From positions 558,001 to 622,000 of the forward strand of contig CBDBED010000001.1 of the NCBI GenBank assembly GCA_965204245.1: a DNA stretch of 64,000 nucleotides. Direction: 5' to 3'. Under the pieces are notes generated by a model. The model did not search any database. It saw nothing but the letters and a program-made list of their open reading frames with translations, and was not told the origin of the DNA. The stretch comes from JAAXIE01 sp965204245 (GTDB lineage Bacteria; Chloroflexota; Dehalococcoidia; Lucifugimonadales; JAAXIE01). Of the stretch, positions 23,886-31,610 are shown one piece after another; position 1 is the stretch's first letter, and every line of letters begins with the position of its first letter. The position numbers and the translations under genes were made by a program.

Positions 23886-24818
23886 ATGAAGCTGCTCTCC
23901 TACGAAAAAGATGGCGTGACCAGTGTAGGAGCGGCCGTCGACGAAGGCATTATCAACTTCACCCGCGCCGTTAACGCCACCCATCCCAGCGTGCGTGAGG
24001 CCGATTCCGTACTTAACATCATCCAGTCCGGCATTGACATAGACACCATCGGAGAAGAGTGTCTCGCTCGGCTGCGCGGCAATGGGAACCTGCGCCACTA
24101 CTTGGTGTCCGGTTTCACGTGGCTGCCGCCAATCATCCGCCCCCCCAAGATTCTCGCCCTAGCCTTGAATTTCCAAGAGCACATCGACGAGACCGGTCTC
24201 TCCTTCTTCCAAGAGCCCATCGTGTTTGCCAAATACGGCTCCAACATGCTGGCCCATGAAGGCGAAATCGTTCTTCCTCCCTTCCCTCAGTTGGTCGACG
24301 AGGAGATTGAACTGGGAGTTGTGGTAAGTCGTGACTGCCGACATATACGACCCTCCCAAGCCCCCGACTTTGTGTTTGGCTACACCATCTGTAACGATGT
24401 CTCTGCTCGAGACCGGCAGCGCCAGCGGGGACAGATGGGCCAACCCTATTCATACGCCAAGAACTTCGACACCTACTGCCCCATCGGTCCTTGGGTCGTT
24501 ACCAAGAAGGAGATACCCGACCCAGCCAACCTAGCCATGGAGGTCCGCGTCAACGGGCAGATGCGACGGCGGGACAACTCCGGCAGCATGATTTTCGACA
24601 CCTACGAAGTGCTGGCCTACTGCTCCGACTACACCAAGATGGAAGCGGGAGACGTCATCTCCCTCGGCACCTTTGCCGGTCACAAGGAGATCAAGGACGG
24701 CGATACCATTGAGCTGGAAATCGAAAAGATCGGCGTTCTTCGTAACAAAGTGGTTGCATCCCGCGAGCCATGGCCCAATTTCACCTTGGAGGAGCGCATC
24801 GGCCCCTTGGTTCGCTAG
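23886..24818 (+). CDS. Fumarylacetoacetate hydrolase (FAH) family protein
   Basis: A 310-residue FAH-family enzyme. The N-terminal part is a small variable domain (GVTSVGAAVDEGIINF). The catalytic fold begins near residue 90 with PPKILALALNFQEHIDETG. The metal-binding acids sit in VDEEIELGVVV and in FGYTICNDVSARDRQ; KNFDTYCPIGPW and the end motif GDTIELEIEKIG are also typical. Members hydrolyse acylpyruvates or decarboxylate/hydrate aromatic ring-cleavage products. The ATG at 23886 follows AAGGAGG; a longer in-frame start at 23853 has no SD. An Asp-box propeller gene follows, then a convergent VOC dioxygenase, consistent with an aromatic catabolic group. Confidence 0.9.
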   Translation: MKLLSYEKDGVTSVGAAVDEGIINFTRAVNATHPSVREADSVLNIIQSGIDIDTIGEECLARLRGNGNLRHYLVSGFTWLPPIIRPPKILALALNFQEHIDETGLSFFQEPIVFAKYGSNMLAHEGEIVLPPFPQLVDEEIELGVVVSRDCRHIRPSQAPDFVFGYTICNDVSARDRQRQRGQMGQPYSYAKNFDTYCPIGPWVVTKKEIPDPANLAMEVRVNGQMRRRDNSGSMIFDTYEVLAYCSDYTKMEAGDVISLGTFAGHKEIKDGDTIELEIEKIGVLRNKVVASREPWPNFTLEERIGPLVR

Positions 24819-24849
24819 CTGCGAAGCAGTCGCCCGAAGCATCTGCTAG

Positions 24850-24877
24850 TTGACACTTTGCCATGCCGGGCGATAAT
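24850..24877 (+). promoter_or_regulatory. Sigma-70-type promoter of the Asp-box propeller gene
   Basis: TTGACA (24850-24855), 16 bases, GATAAT (24872-24877). Transcription would start near 24884, with a leader of about 58 bases to the ATG at 24942. Confidence 0.6.
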
Positions 24878-24941
24878 GAGCGCAAGCTGGAGAACAAACT
24901 AGCCCTTGAAGATCGACCCATAAAACTAGGAGAGAGTGAAC

Positions 24942-25937
24942 ATGAGCAACGACTTCAGTGTGCTGTTGGGTACCGTGGGAACTGGCATATGGTTTAGCGA
25001 CGACGGTGGCGATAGCTGGACCCGCCCCCCAGGCATCTGGAACGAGACCAGCGTCTTTTCCATCACCTCGGACCCCAGGAACGACAACGTGATCTTCGCC
25101 GGGGCAAACGATGGCCTGTATCGCAGTGACAATGGCGGTCGCAGCTTCGAGCATATCGAAGCCCCCATGGATCAGTTTGCAGTCTGGTCCGTGGCCGTCG
25201 ACCCCACCAACTCCAGCAACGTATTCGCTGGTTGCCGGCCCGGTGCCATCTTCCGCTCCCGCGATGGCGGTGCCCACTGGGACAAGACCTCGGCCGATTT
25301 CGCCCCTGAGTGCGCCAATGTGCGCTGGCCCCGTGTGTTGGCCATGGCCATCGACCCCACAAATCCCCAGATCGTCTGGGCTGGTGCCGAGGTCGACGGT
25401 GTGCGCGTGAGCACCGACGGCGGCTACACTTGGAGCAAGACTGGCGCCGCCATGGAGCCCGGTACCATGGGTCTTGAACTCAACGACCCCGACATCCACG
25501 GGGTTGTGGTGAGCCCCGGCTCTCCTAGTACTGTGATAGTGAGCACCCCGCAAGAGCTTTTCGTTGGCACCGACAACGGCCGCAGTTGGCGTCCCCTCGG
25601 TGTGCAGGAGCACTTCCCCATGCGCTACTGCCGTAACATCGCCCTCAAGGCCGACGACCCCAACGTCATATTCGTCGGCAACGGCGATGCAGCTATCGGA
25701 CAGACCGGCACGGTGCAGCGCTCCTCCGACTTGGGTGAGTCCTGGGAGACCCTGCCCCTGCCCTGCGTCCCCAATACCCCGATGTGGGCCTTTGGCATGA
25801 ACGCTGCCGACCCTGACCGTGTGGTCACCTTCAGTCACTATGGTCAGGTGTTCCTCAGCAACAACGCAGGTGACTCCTGGAGCAAGGTAGACCGCGAGTT
25901 CAGCGAAATCCGCTGCGCCGCATGGGTCCCCAACTAG
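24942..25937 (+). CDS. Seven-Asp-box beta-propeller protein (sialidase/sortilin-like)
   Basis: A 331-residue protein with seven Asp-box turns (S/G-x-D/N-x-G-x-S/T/H-W/F): SDDGGDSW, SDNGGRSF, SRDGGAHW, STDGGYTW, GTDNGRSW, SSDLGESW and SNNAGDSW. They are spaced 40-60 residues apart, as expected for a seven-bladed propeller of the BNR/VPS10 type. No signal peptide is visible, so it appears cytoplasmic, unlike secreted sialidases. The sialidase Arg triad cannot be assigned, so glycosidase activity is doubtful. ATG at 24942 has AGGAG 9 bases upstream. It follows the FAH gene but has its own promoter, and ends at a 32-bp palindromic terminator. Confidence 0.82.
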   Translation: MSNDFSVLLGTVGTGIWFSDDGGDSWTRPPGIWNETSVFSITSDPRNDNVIFAGANDGLYRSDNGGRSFEHIEAPMDQFAVWSVAVDPTNSSNVFAGCRPGAIFRSRDGGAHWDKTSADFAPECANVRWPRVLAMAIDPTNPQIVWAGAEVDGVRVSTDGGYTWSKTGAAMEPGTMGLELNDPDIHGVVVSPGSPSTVIVSTPQELFVGTDNGRSWRPLGVQEHFPMRYCRNIALKADDPNVIFVGNGDAAIGQTGTVQRSSDLGESWETLPLPCVPNTPMWAFGMNAADPDRVVTFSHYGQVFLSNNAGDSWSKVDREFSEIRCAAWVPN

Positions 25938-25960
25938 GACGCTAACCTAAAGGACAAAGA

Positions 25961-25992
25961 AAGAGGCCCCGGCATTAATGCCGGGGCCTCTT
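25961..25992. terminator. Bidirectional terminator, 32-base perfect palindrome
   Basis: Bases 25961-25976 and 25977-25992 are exact inverted copies (AAGAGGCCCCGGCATT and its complement). It lies between convergent genes and provides a T-rich side in both directions. Confidence 0.85.
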
Positions 25993-26014
25993 CGTGTCTC
26001 CGTGATTTGAGATT

Positions 26015-27247
26015 CTAGCCCAGTGGCCCTTGGTACACCTGGTCTACATAGGTGTCCGACATTGGCTCCAGCACATCGGGCCACTCCCCATTGGTCACCC
26101 GCCTCATGCTCTTGGGGCGCGGTTGCTCGTCCCAGCCCAACTGCTCCATGTAGTAGTACAACTGCACCAAGTGACCGTCCGGGTCCTTTGCATAGGCAAC
26201 GTAGTCGATCCCAGGATGCAATTCTGCAGGCATCTCTTGGAATTCGACGCCGTTCTCCTTCAGGAAGCTGACGGCATTGCGCAACTGGGTGTAGGTCGCA
26301 ACCTCAATGCCGAAGGAAGCACTGGTGGTGTCGGGGCTGCAGCCTAGGTCTGCCCGCAGCGCTTTGGGGAACAAGGCCAAGCTGTGATGCTCGGCGCCGT
26401 TGCGCAGGAACACCAAGCGGTGACCGTTGTACTGGTCTTCCTCGGTGATCTTGAAACCCAAGTGATCCCGGTAGAAGGTCACGGCCGAGTCCAGATTGTC
26501 CACGAACAGGTTCACGGGTCCGATCTTGGTGATGGCGAAAGGACGGGGCAACATGATGCCTTCGACATCGTACTTGGCCTCCAGGGTCTCCTCGTGGTGG
26601 TGACCCGCATAGATGTCGATGCCCTTCTCCAGAGCCTCGCGGACCTCGTCCTCCTCGGACATCTGGGGCAGCGAAGGCTCCTCATTGAAGCGCCGGTAGT
26701 ACATGTCCCGCGGCTTGCTCCGGCCAAGCCAGCCAATCTGCTCGATACCGTAGTACAGCTCGTTCACATGGCCGTCCGGGTCCACCGGGTACACGTGCCA
26801 GTTGCTGCCCGGCATATCGCGGCCGATTCGCTGGATGGGAATATTGTTGTCCCGGAAATAGTGGGCCCCGTGTACCACCTCTTCCAATGCACCCGTCTGC
26901 CAAGTGATCTGGTTGATGGTGACCTCTCCGCCACCGCCACCACCGGCGGCGCCACGGGCGAAGGCATCCATGACTGCCTTCGGGAACAGCACAAAGGTGT
27001 GGTGGTCATGCCCATGGTGGAAGAAGAAGCCACGGCCATCATCCACATGAGCCAGTGTCTCTTCCATACCCGGAATCCTCTTGAAGTCCAGCACGTCGGA
27101 ACTCTTGAAACCCAGGAGGTCCTTATAGAAATGAATCGCCTCATCCATGTGGCTGGTGTTGAAGCCGAAGTGGCCGAGCCTTCGAATCTTGAAGGGCTGG
27201 TCCAGCATCACACCGCCAACATTAAACCTTTGCTGGGTGGTCGCCAT
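26015..27247 (-). CDS. Two-domain VOC-family (extradiol dioxygenase-like) protein
   Basis: A 410-residue protein made of two related VOC halves. Residues 8-44 (FNVGGVMLDQPF...LGHFGFNTSHMDEAIHFY) match the start of the second half (YDVEGIMLPRPF...IGPVNLFVDNLDSAVTFY), and both halves end in DPDGH(V/L)xxLYY. The first half keeps metal-ligand-like His26 and the Glu in HVNELYYG. In the second half these are Pro and Gln, so the N-terminal half is probably the active one. Relatives cleave catechol-type rings or convert 4-hydroxyphenylpyruvate-like substrates. ATG start with an AAAGGAGCGACGG-type SD. It faces the FAH/propeller genes across a shared terminator. Confidence 0.85.
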   Translation of the reverse strand: MATTQQRFNVGGVMLDQPFKIRRLGHFGFNTSHMDEAIHFYKDLLGFKSSDVLDFKRIPGMEETLAHVDDGRGFFFHHGHDHHTFVLFPKAVMDAFARGAAGGGGGGEVTINQITWQTGALEEVVHGAHYFRDNNIPIQRIGRDMPGSNWHVYPVDPDGHVNELYYGIEQIGWLGRSKPRDMYYRRFNEEPSLPQMSEEDEVREALEKGIDIYAGHHHEETLEAKYDVEGIMLPRPFAITKIGPVNLFVDNLDSAVTFYRDHLGFKITEEDQYNGHRLVFLRNGAEHHSLALFPKALRADLGCSPDTTSASFGIEVATYTQLRNAVSFLKENGVEFQEMPAELHPGIDYVAYAKDPDGHLVQLYYYMEQLGWDEQPRPKSMRRVTNGEWPDVLEPMSDTYVDQVYQGPLG

Positions 27248-27424
27248 CCGTCGCTCCTTTCATGTCTCTAGATAGGAGAATCACCTGCAATCGTACTTGA
27301 GGCAGCTTGGAGTGGTCAAGTTTGGAGAGGCAACCCCGATGCTATGGATATCCTCTCCGGTTAACATAGGGGCACGCTGGTCCTCGTTCCATCTCTCACT
27401 GCCGACACTACCCAGAGGAATTGC

Positions 27425-27982
27425 ATGCGATATATCCACCGCAACGAATGGTTTGCCTATGGAGTTCTCGTCATAGCAGCAATAGTCGTCTCCCTCCCTT
27501 TGTACCCCTATCGATGGCACACGTTCCTGCACATCGCCGGTGCTGTCGTCTTCCTCGGCAACATCATCGTGACTGCCGCTTGGATGGTCATGGCAGAGCG
27601 GACACGCAATCTGCCTGTGATCCATTTCTCTGCCAAAGCCGTCATACGGGCCGACCTGCTCTTTACCATTCCTGGAGTGCTGCTGATCCTCATGAACGGT
27701 CTTGCGATGGTGTTCGCAGCTTGGGGAGGACGGGACGCCATTTATCAACTCACATGGATATCGGTGGCCCTGGGTCTGTTCACCGCGTCGGGAGTGATAT
27801 GGGTTGGAATCCTGATCCCAGCCCAGCACCGAATGGCAGTGCTTTCAGACCCATCTCACTACTCCGACTCGCCCCCTCCACAGTTCCTCGCCGCCGTCCA
27901 CAGATGGTACTTCTGGGGAGGGCTGGCAACTGCATTGCCCATCTGCTCGCTATACCTGATGGTCACCAAGCCATCGTTCTGA
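27425..27982 (+). CDS. DUF2269-like integral membrane protein
   Basis: A 185-residue protein with four or five hydrophobic segments (about 9-26, 33-55, 78-98, 105-128, 160-178). The pattern HTFLHIAGAVVFLGNIIVTAAWMVMAER with a membrane His, and a later HRWYFWGG, resembles the DUF2269 membrane proteins. Conserved His residues inside helices could bind haem or metal, but function is unknown. It stands alone on the plus strand between two minus-strand genes. The ATG at 27425 has GAGGAATTGC upstream. Confidence 0.7.
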   Translation: MRYIHRNEWFAYGVLVIAAIVVSLPLYPYRWHTFLHIAGAVVFLGNIIVTAAWMVMAERTRNLPVIHFSAKAVIRADLLFTIPGVLLILMNGLAMVFAAWGGRDAIYQLTWISVALGLFTASGVIWVGILIPAQHRMAVLSDPSHYSDSPPPQFLAAVHRWYFWGGLATALPICSLYLMVTKPSF

Positions 27983-28011
27983 TTAGGCCCTTGCGCGGCT
28001 AATGAGAAGTC

Positions 28012-29556
28012 TCACGCCATTCCCCGCGGCCGGTACTGCAGGGCCTCAGCCAGATGAGGCACGCCAACAGTCGGGCTGCCTTCCAAGTCAGCGATGGTCA
28101 GTGCCACCTTTAGCACCCTGTGAAAGGCCCGGGCCGACAGATTCAGTTGGTTCATCGCCGTCTGAAGCAGCTTCTTCGCGGCCTCCTCAACTTGGCAGAA
28201 ATCCCAGACCTCCCTCGGGCCCATCTCCGAGTTTGACGCCAAGGGTGTGGCGCAGAATCTTTCCCGTTGAAGCTTCCGCGCTGACTCCACTCGAGGGCGG
28301 ACATCCGACGAACCCTGATGCCCCTCTGGCGCAACCAAGTCGTCGTATTCCACCGCCGGTACCTCCACCACCAGGTCGATACGGTCCATCAGCGGCCCGC
28401 TGATGCGCCGCTGGTATTTGGCCACTGTGGAAGGCGCGCAGGTGCAGTTCTTCTTCGGGTCCCCGTGAAACCCGCAGGGACAGGGGTTCATCGCCCCAAC
28501 GAACATAAAATTCGCCGGGAAAGTCACGCTCCCTTGCGCCCGGCTGATGGACACCGTGCGGTCTTCCAAAGGTTGCCTCAGCGACTCCAATGCCGAGTGC
28601 CCAAATTCCGGCAGTTCGTCCAAGAACAGCACACCTCTGTGGGCCAGCGTGATTTCACCCGGCTTCGGCAGGCGTCCCCCTCCAACCAGCCCTGCATTCG
28701 AGATGGTGTAGTGCGGTGCGCGAAACGGCCGGTCCGCTATCAGCGGGTGCGATGTGGGTAGCATTCCTCCGATGCTGTATATCTTCGTCACCTCCATGGC
28801 CTCTTCGTTGGACATGGAGGGCAGTATGGTGGGCATCGCCCGTGCCAGCAGCGTCTTGCCTCCGCCCGGAGGCCCGACCATGAGCAGGTTGTGTGCCCCA
28901 GCAGCCGCCACCTCCAAGGCCCGCTTGGCGTGGTCCTGTCCGCGCACATTGGCGATATCTATGTCGGCGCTTGCTACAGGAGTGGCATCATAGCAACCCG
29001 ACCTTTCGGCGACATACTGCTCGCCACAAAAAAAAGATGAGAGTTCCAGTTCGCCCCGCAGGTGTCCAGCCAACTCGGCTAGGTTATGCACTGGCACGGC
29101 ATCCATGCCCTCGACCAGCGACGCCTCGGAAGCGTTGTCCACGGGCACGAACACCTTGCTCAAGCCCTGTTCTCGTCCCACAGCAACCATGGAAAGTATG
29201 GCACTGGTACGCCGCAAGCTGCCGTCCAGCGATAGCTCCCCCAAGAACAGGCTGCTGGACACGTCGTCCGTTACCTGTCCCGAGCTGAGCAGAACGCCCA
29301 CCGCAATAGGCAGGTCATAGGCAGGACCGGCCTTGCGCAGATCGGCAGGCGCCAGGTTCACCGTAATACGCCTCATGGGGAACTCGAATCCAGAATTGCG
29401 AATGGCGGAGCGGACGCGCTCCCTGGACTCCTGCACAGCCGTGTCGGGCAACCCGACTATGGTGAAGGCAGGCAGCCCCGGAGATATGTCCACCTCCACC
29501 TCTACGATGTATCCATCGAGTCCCACTACGGCGCAGGTCTTCGACTTGGCAAGCAT
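28012..29556 (-). CDS. YifB-type Mg-chelatase-like AAA ATPase
   Basis: A 514-residue member of the YifB/ComM family. The N-terminal ChlI-like fold (VVGLDGYIVEVEVDISPGLPAFTIVGLPD, then IRNSGFEFPMRRITVNLAPADLRKAGPAYDLPIAV) precedes the AAA domain with Walker A (MVGPPGGGKTLLARAM) and Walker B (GVLFLDELPEFG), a zinc-like Cys cluster (NPCPCGFHGDPKKNCTC) and sensor elements (ISGPLMDRIDLVVEVP). ComM promotes branch migration during integration of transformed DNA. The start is the ATG at 29556 behind GGAGGAG; a longer frame to 29649 lacks family features. Confidence 0.93.
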   Translation of the reverse strand: MLAKSKTCAVVGLDGYIVEVEVDISPGLPAFTIVGLPDTAVQESRERVRSAIRNSGFEFPMRRITVNLAPADLRKAGPAYDLPIAVGVLLSSGQVTDDVSSSLFLGELSLDGSLRRTSAILSMVAVGREQGLSKVFVPVDNASEASLVEGMDAVPVHNLAELAGHLRGELELSSFFCGEQYVAERSGCYDATPVASADIDIANVRGQDHAKRALEVAAAGAHNLLMVGPPGGGKTLLARAMPTILPSMSNEEAMEVTKIYSIGGMLPTSHPLIADRPFRAPHYTISNAGLVGGGRLPKPGEITLAHRGVLFLDELPEFGHSALESLRQPLEDRTVSISRAQGSVTFPANFMFVGAMNPCPCGFHGDPKKNCTCAPSTVAKYQRRISGPLMDRIDLVVEVPAVEYDDLVAPEGHQGSSDVRPRVESARKLQRERFCATPLASNSEMGPREVWDFCQVEEAAKKLLQTAMNQLNLSARAFHRVLKVALTIADLEGSPTVGVPHLAEALQYRPRGMA

Positions 29557-29712
29557 CGACTCCTCCCACAAAACGAGTTCGCGGGGGACTATAGCGGTAC
29601 AACTCGCAACGCGCGACCACAAAATGTCATGCCTGTGGGCCATAAACATAGGTTTCGGATACGCCTTGGGGCAGAAAACAGCCTTCTATGACCTCTGTCC
29701 AATAGCCCCTGC

Positions 29713-29718
29713 TATACT
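29713..29718 (+). promoter_or_regulatory. Putative -10 (TATACT) 9 bases before a mini-gene start
   Basis: TATACT at 29713-29718 would place the transcription start at about the ATG at 29728, so the mRNA could be leaderless. No SD and no strong -35 are seen. Confidence 0.4.
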
Positions 29719-29727
29719 CACCTCGGT

Positions 29728-29883
29728 ATGATTCCCCTGATACGGAGATTCCTCAAAGAGTTGTTCCGCCCACGCTCCGGAATGCCTAGGCATAGATGGT
29801 TGTGGCTAGTGGCGCGGAACACTGGCATCAAGCTGCGACGCTGGCAGTTGTGCTGTGGCAACACGGGGGAGCCCGGGTGTTGA
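29728..29883 (+). CDS. Small Cys-tailed protein (51 aa), conserved-looking
   Basis: A 51-residue basic protein: an Arg/Lys-rich N-terminus (IRRFLKELFRPRSG), an aromatic centre (RHRWLWLVARNTGIKLRRWQ) and a C-terminal CCGNTGEPGC. I recall similar mini-proteins ending in CCGxxGEPGC from other bacteria. The three cysteines may bind metal. Function unknown. It lies in the gap between two minus-strand genes, with TATACT just upstream and no SD. Confidence 0.6.
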   Translation: MIPLIRRFLKELFRPRSGMPRHRWLWLVARNTGIKLRRWQLCCGNTGEPGC

Positions 29884-29916
29884 AGAGAGCCTGATGAGAC
29901 CCCCGGAGGGGGTCAC

Positions 29917-31284
29917 CTACCGCACCGGCACCAGTAGCCTCGTGAACTCCCGCACATCGGCCACGCCCTGCAGCGAATGCGCTGTTCTCACAACCTCACC
30001 GGCCGCCTTCTCGCCAACAATTCCCTCACTCAGGAAGAGGAACTTGTCCACTAGTTCTTGGCGCGTCACCGGGTTTGCCCTGTCCCCACGCACTATGATC
30101 GTCTCGTCCTCCAGCCGCTGACCATCCCTCAAACCGATGGCCACCCTAGCCGACGGGTAATCGTGTCGACGCATCGCCATTTCGGGGTCAGTATCCACCT
30201 TCACCCGGCTGGCCAACTGCCGTATCGCCTTCTCCTCAACCTGCTCCGGGTAGAAGGACGTAACGTCAGTGCGTCCCCTGATCAGAGCCGCCGCCACCGC
30301 ATGGGGAATGGAGAACTTTGCGCTTAACTGGTTCTCCGGGTCGTCATAGGCCATGAACTCGGACGCAAAGGGAATCGTCGTCACTTCCACCCACTGGACT
30401 TGTGACGCATCAATACTGTGCTGGCGCGAAAGGGACAGCACAGTATCCAGCGCAGGGTGGTTGTAGAGGCAGCACGAATGGAACTTGAAGTAGTTCTCCG
30501 CAATGCGGTACCCCCCTCCCAACCCCTCGACTACCGCGTCGCGGTCAAAACTCCGGCCCAAGAACCCGTCGTAAACGTCCGACGGCCCATCATCCAGTCC
30601 ACTGAAACCGCAGTCGGCCAGTTGCACTGCCAGCATCCCGTTCAAAGCAGCCCGGCCTGGATACAGATTGCGTATGGTTGCCCCCTCGAAGCAGGGTGTC
30701 CAACTGTTGGCTGGAGTCATCGAGGCTGCCAAATTCATGACCCGCTCCATAGCACCCGCATCCCATCCTCGCAACTTAGCCACCGCCACTGCCGTTCCGA
30801 TGGCCCCCCAAGTGCCGTGGGAGTGCACCTGCGTATGCGCTTGGGTTGCGCCTCCTATTCGCGACAGTACCTCATACCCCACCAGCACGCTCTCCATCAG
30901 CGCCTTCCCGTCTGCCCGCATCACCTCGGCAGTGGCGAGCGCCGCCGGTACGGTATGAATCGCAGGGTGCCCGCCTCCCCATCGGTTGCCCTCGTCCACT
31001 TCCAACGCGACTCCGGCAGTGCTGTTCGACAGGGCCGCCCACATGGGACGCGCTTCTGTGTGATGCCCTATGAGACGGGAGGTGCTGAGCTGTGATGTAC
31101 CCGCCCCGGATTCCAAGGCTGCCCACTGAGCCAGCTTGACGTTCTCCGGTTCCCGGCTCCCTGCCAACATCGCCCCAACCGTATCTAGCACCACATCCTG
31201 CACCGCGATCAATGTGGTCTCATCCAAGTCATCAAGTGTGGTTTCCGCAGCGAATTGGGCCAGTTGCTTGAGGTAAGCAGTCAT
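29917..31284 (-). CDS. MmgE/PrpD family protein
   Basis: A 455-residue MmgE/PrpD-family protein (2-methylcitrate dehydratase, cis-aconitate decarboxylase and relatives). Family landmarks are VQDVVLDTVGAMLAGS, a D-E-G-N-R-W-G-GHPAIHTVPAALA active-site-like segment, AIGTAVAVAKLRGWD, the SWTPCFEGATIRNLYPGRAA loop and YFKFHSCCLYNHPALD. The C-terminal domain (about 270-400) has IPHAVAAALIRG. Many members in oligotrophic bacteria act on unknown hydroxy-acids. It is single, so the substrate is not clear. Confidence 0.92.
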   Translation of the reverse strand: MTAYLKQLAQFAAETTLDDLDETTLIAVQDVVLDTVGAMLAGSREPENVKLAQWAALESGAGTSQLSTSRLIGHHTEARPMWAALSNSTAGVALEVDEGNRWGGGHPAIHTVPAALATAEVMRADGKALMESVLVGYEVLSRIGGATQAHTQVHSHGTWGAIGTAVAVAKLRGWDAGAMERVMNLAASMTPANSWTPCFEGATIRNLYPGRAALNGMLAVQLADCGFSGLDDGPSDVYDGFLGRSFDRDAVVEGLGGGYRIAENYFKFHSCCLYNHPALDTVLSLSRQHSIDASQVQWVEVTTIPFASEFMAYDDPENQLSAKFSIPHAVAAALIRGRTDVTSFYPEQVEEKAIRQLASRVKVDTDPEMAMRRHDYPSARVAIGLRDGQRLEDETIIVRGDRANPVTRQELVDKFLFLSEGIVGEKAAGEVVRTAHSLQGVADVREFTRLLVPVR

Positions 31285-31610
31285 GCCGGTTCCACCTTAT
31301 GAGGAGTGTCTGGATTGTAGCCTCTAGTGCCATGGTACATAGTTCGAGACATGAGGTGAAGTCATCCGCACTGCCCCTCTCGAAGCATCTGCTAACCGCC
31401 CTCATGGAGGGTGTTTGCGATACGCACAAATTGACAGCCGCCATCCCCACTGCTAGACTGATTCGCCGGTTGTGAAGGGTATGACAAGGGGGAGAAACGG
31501 CGTACCCACAACCATTACAAACCCTTTCTATAGCAGATAGCAGTCGGGCCTTCAGCATTTTTTCGTCCCAAGTGTCTCCGGCTCGGTCTACTATTCAACA
31601 AGGAGGCGGC
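31285..31610. other. Divergent intergenic region upstream of fbp
   Basis: The 326 bases hold the fbp promoter (31431-31459) and a long leader of about 145 bases to the GTG at 31611. I see no gene. The leader shows no riboswitch I can recognise. Confidence 0.5.
31431..31459 (+). promoter_or_regulatory. Strong extended sigma-70-type promoter of fbp
   Basis: TTGACA (31431-31436), 17 bases, TAGACT (31454-31459) preceded by TGC (an extended -10). The expected start is near 31466. Confidence 0.7.

Noticed and set aside
24835..24848. A 14-base string (CGAAGCATCTGCTA) shared with 31381-31394, both upstream of TTGACA promoters
   Set aside because: Several exact 14-base matches are expected by chance in 64 kb, and the distances to the two promoters differ.
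24846..25838. A 330-codon minus-strand frame rich in Gly, His and Val
   Set aside because: Antisense to the Asp-box propeller gene, whose repeats explain its regularity.
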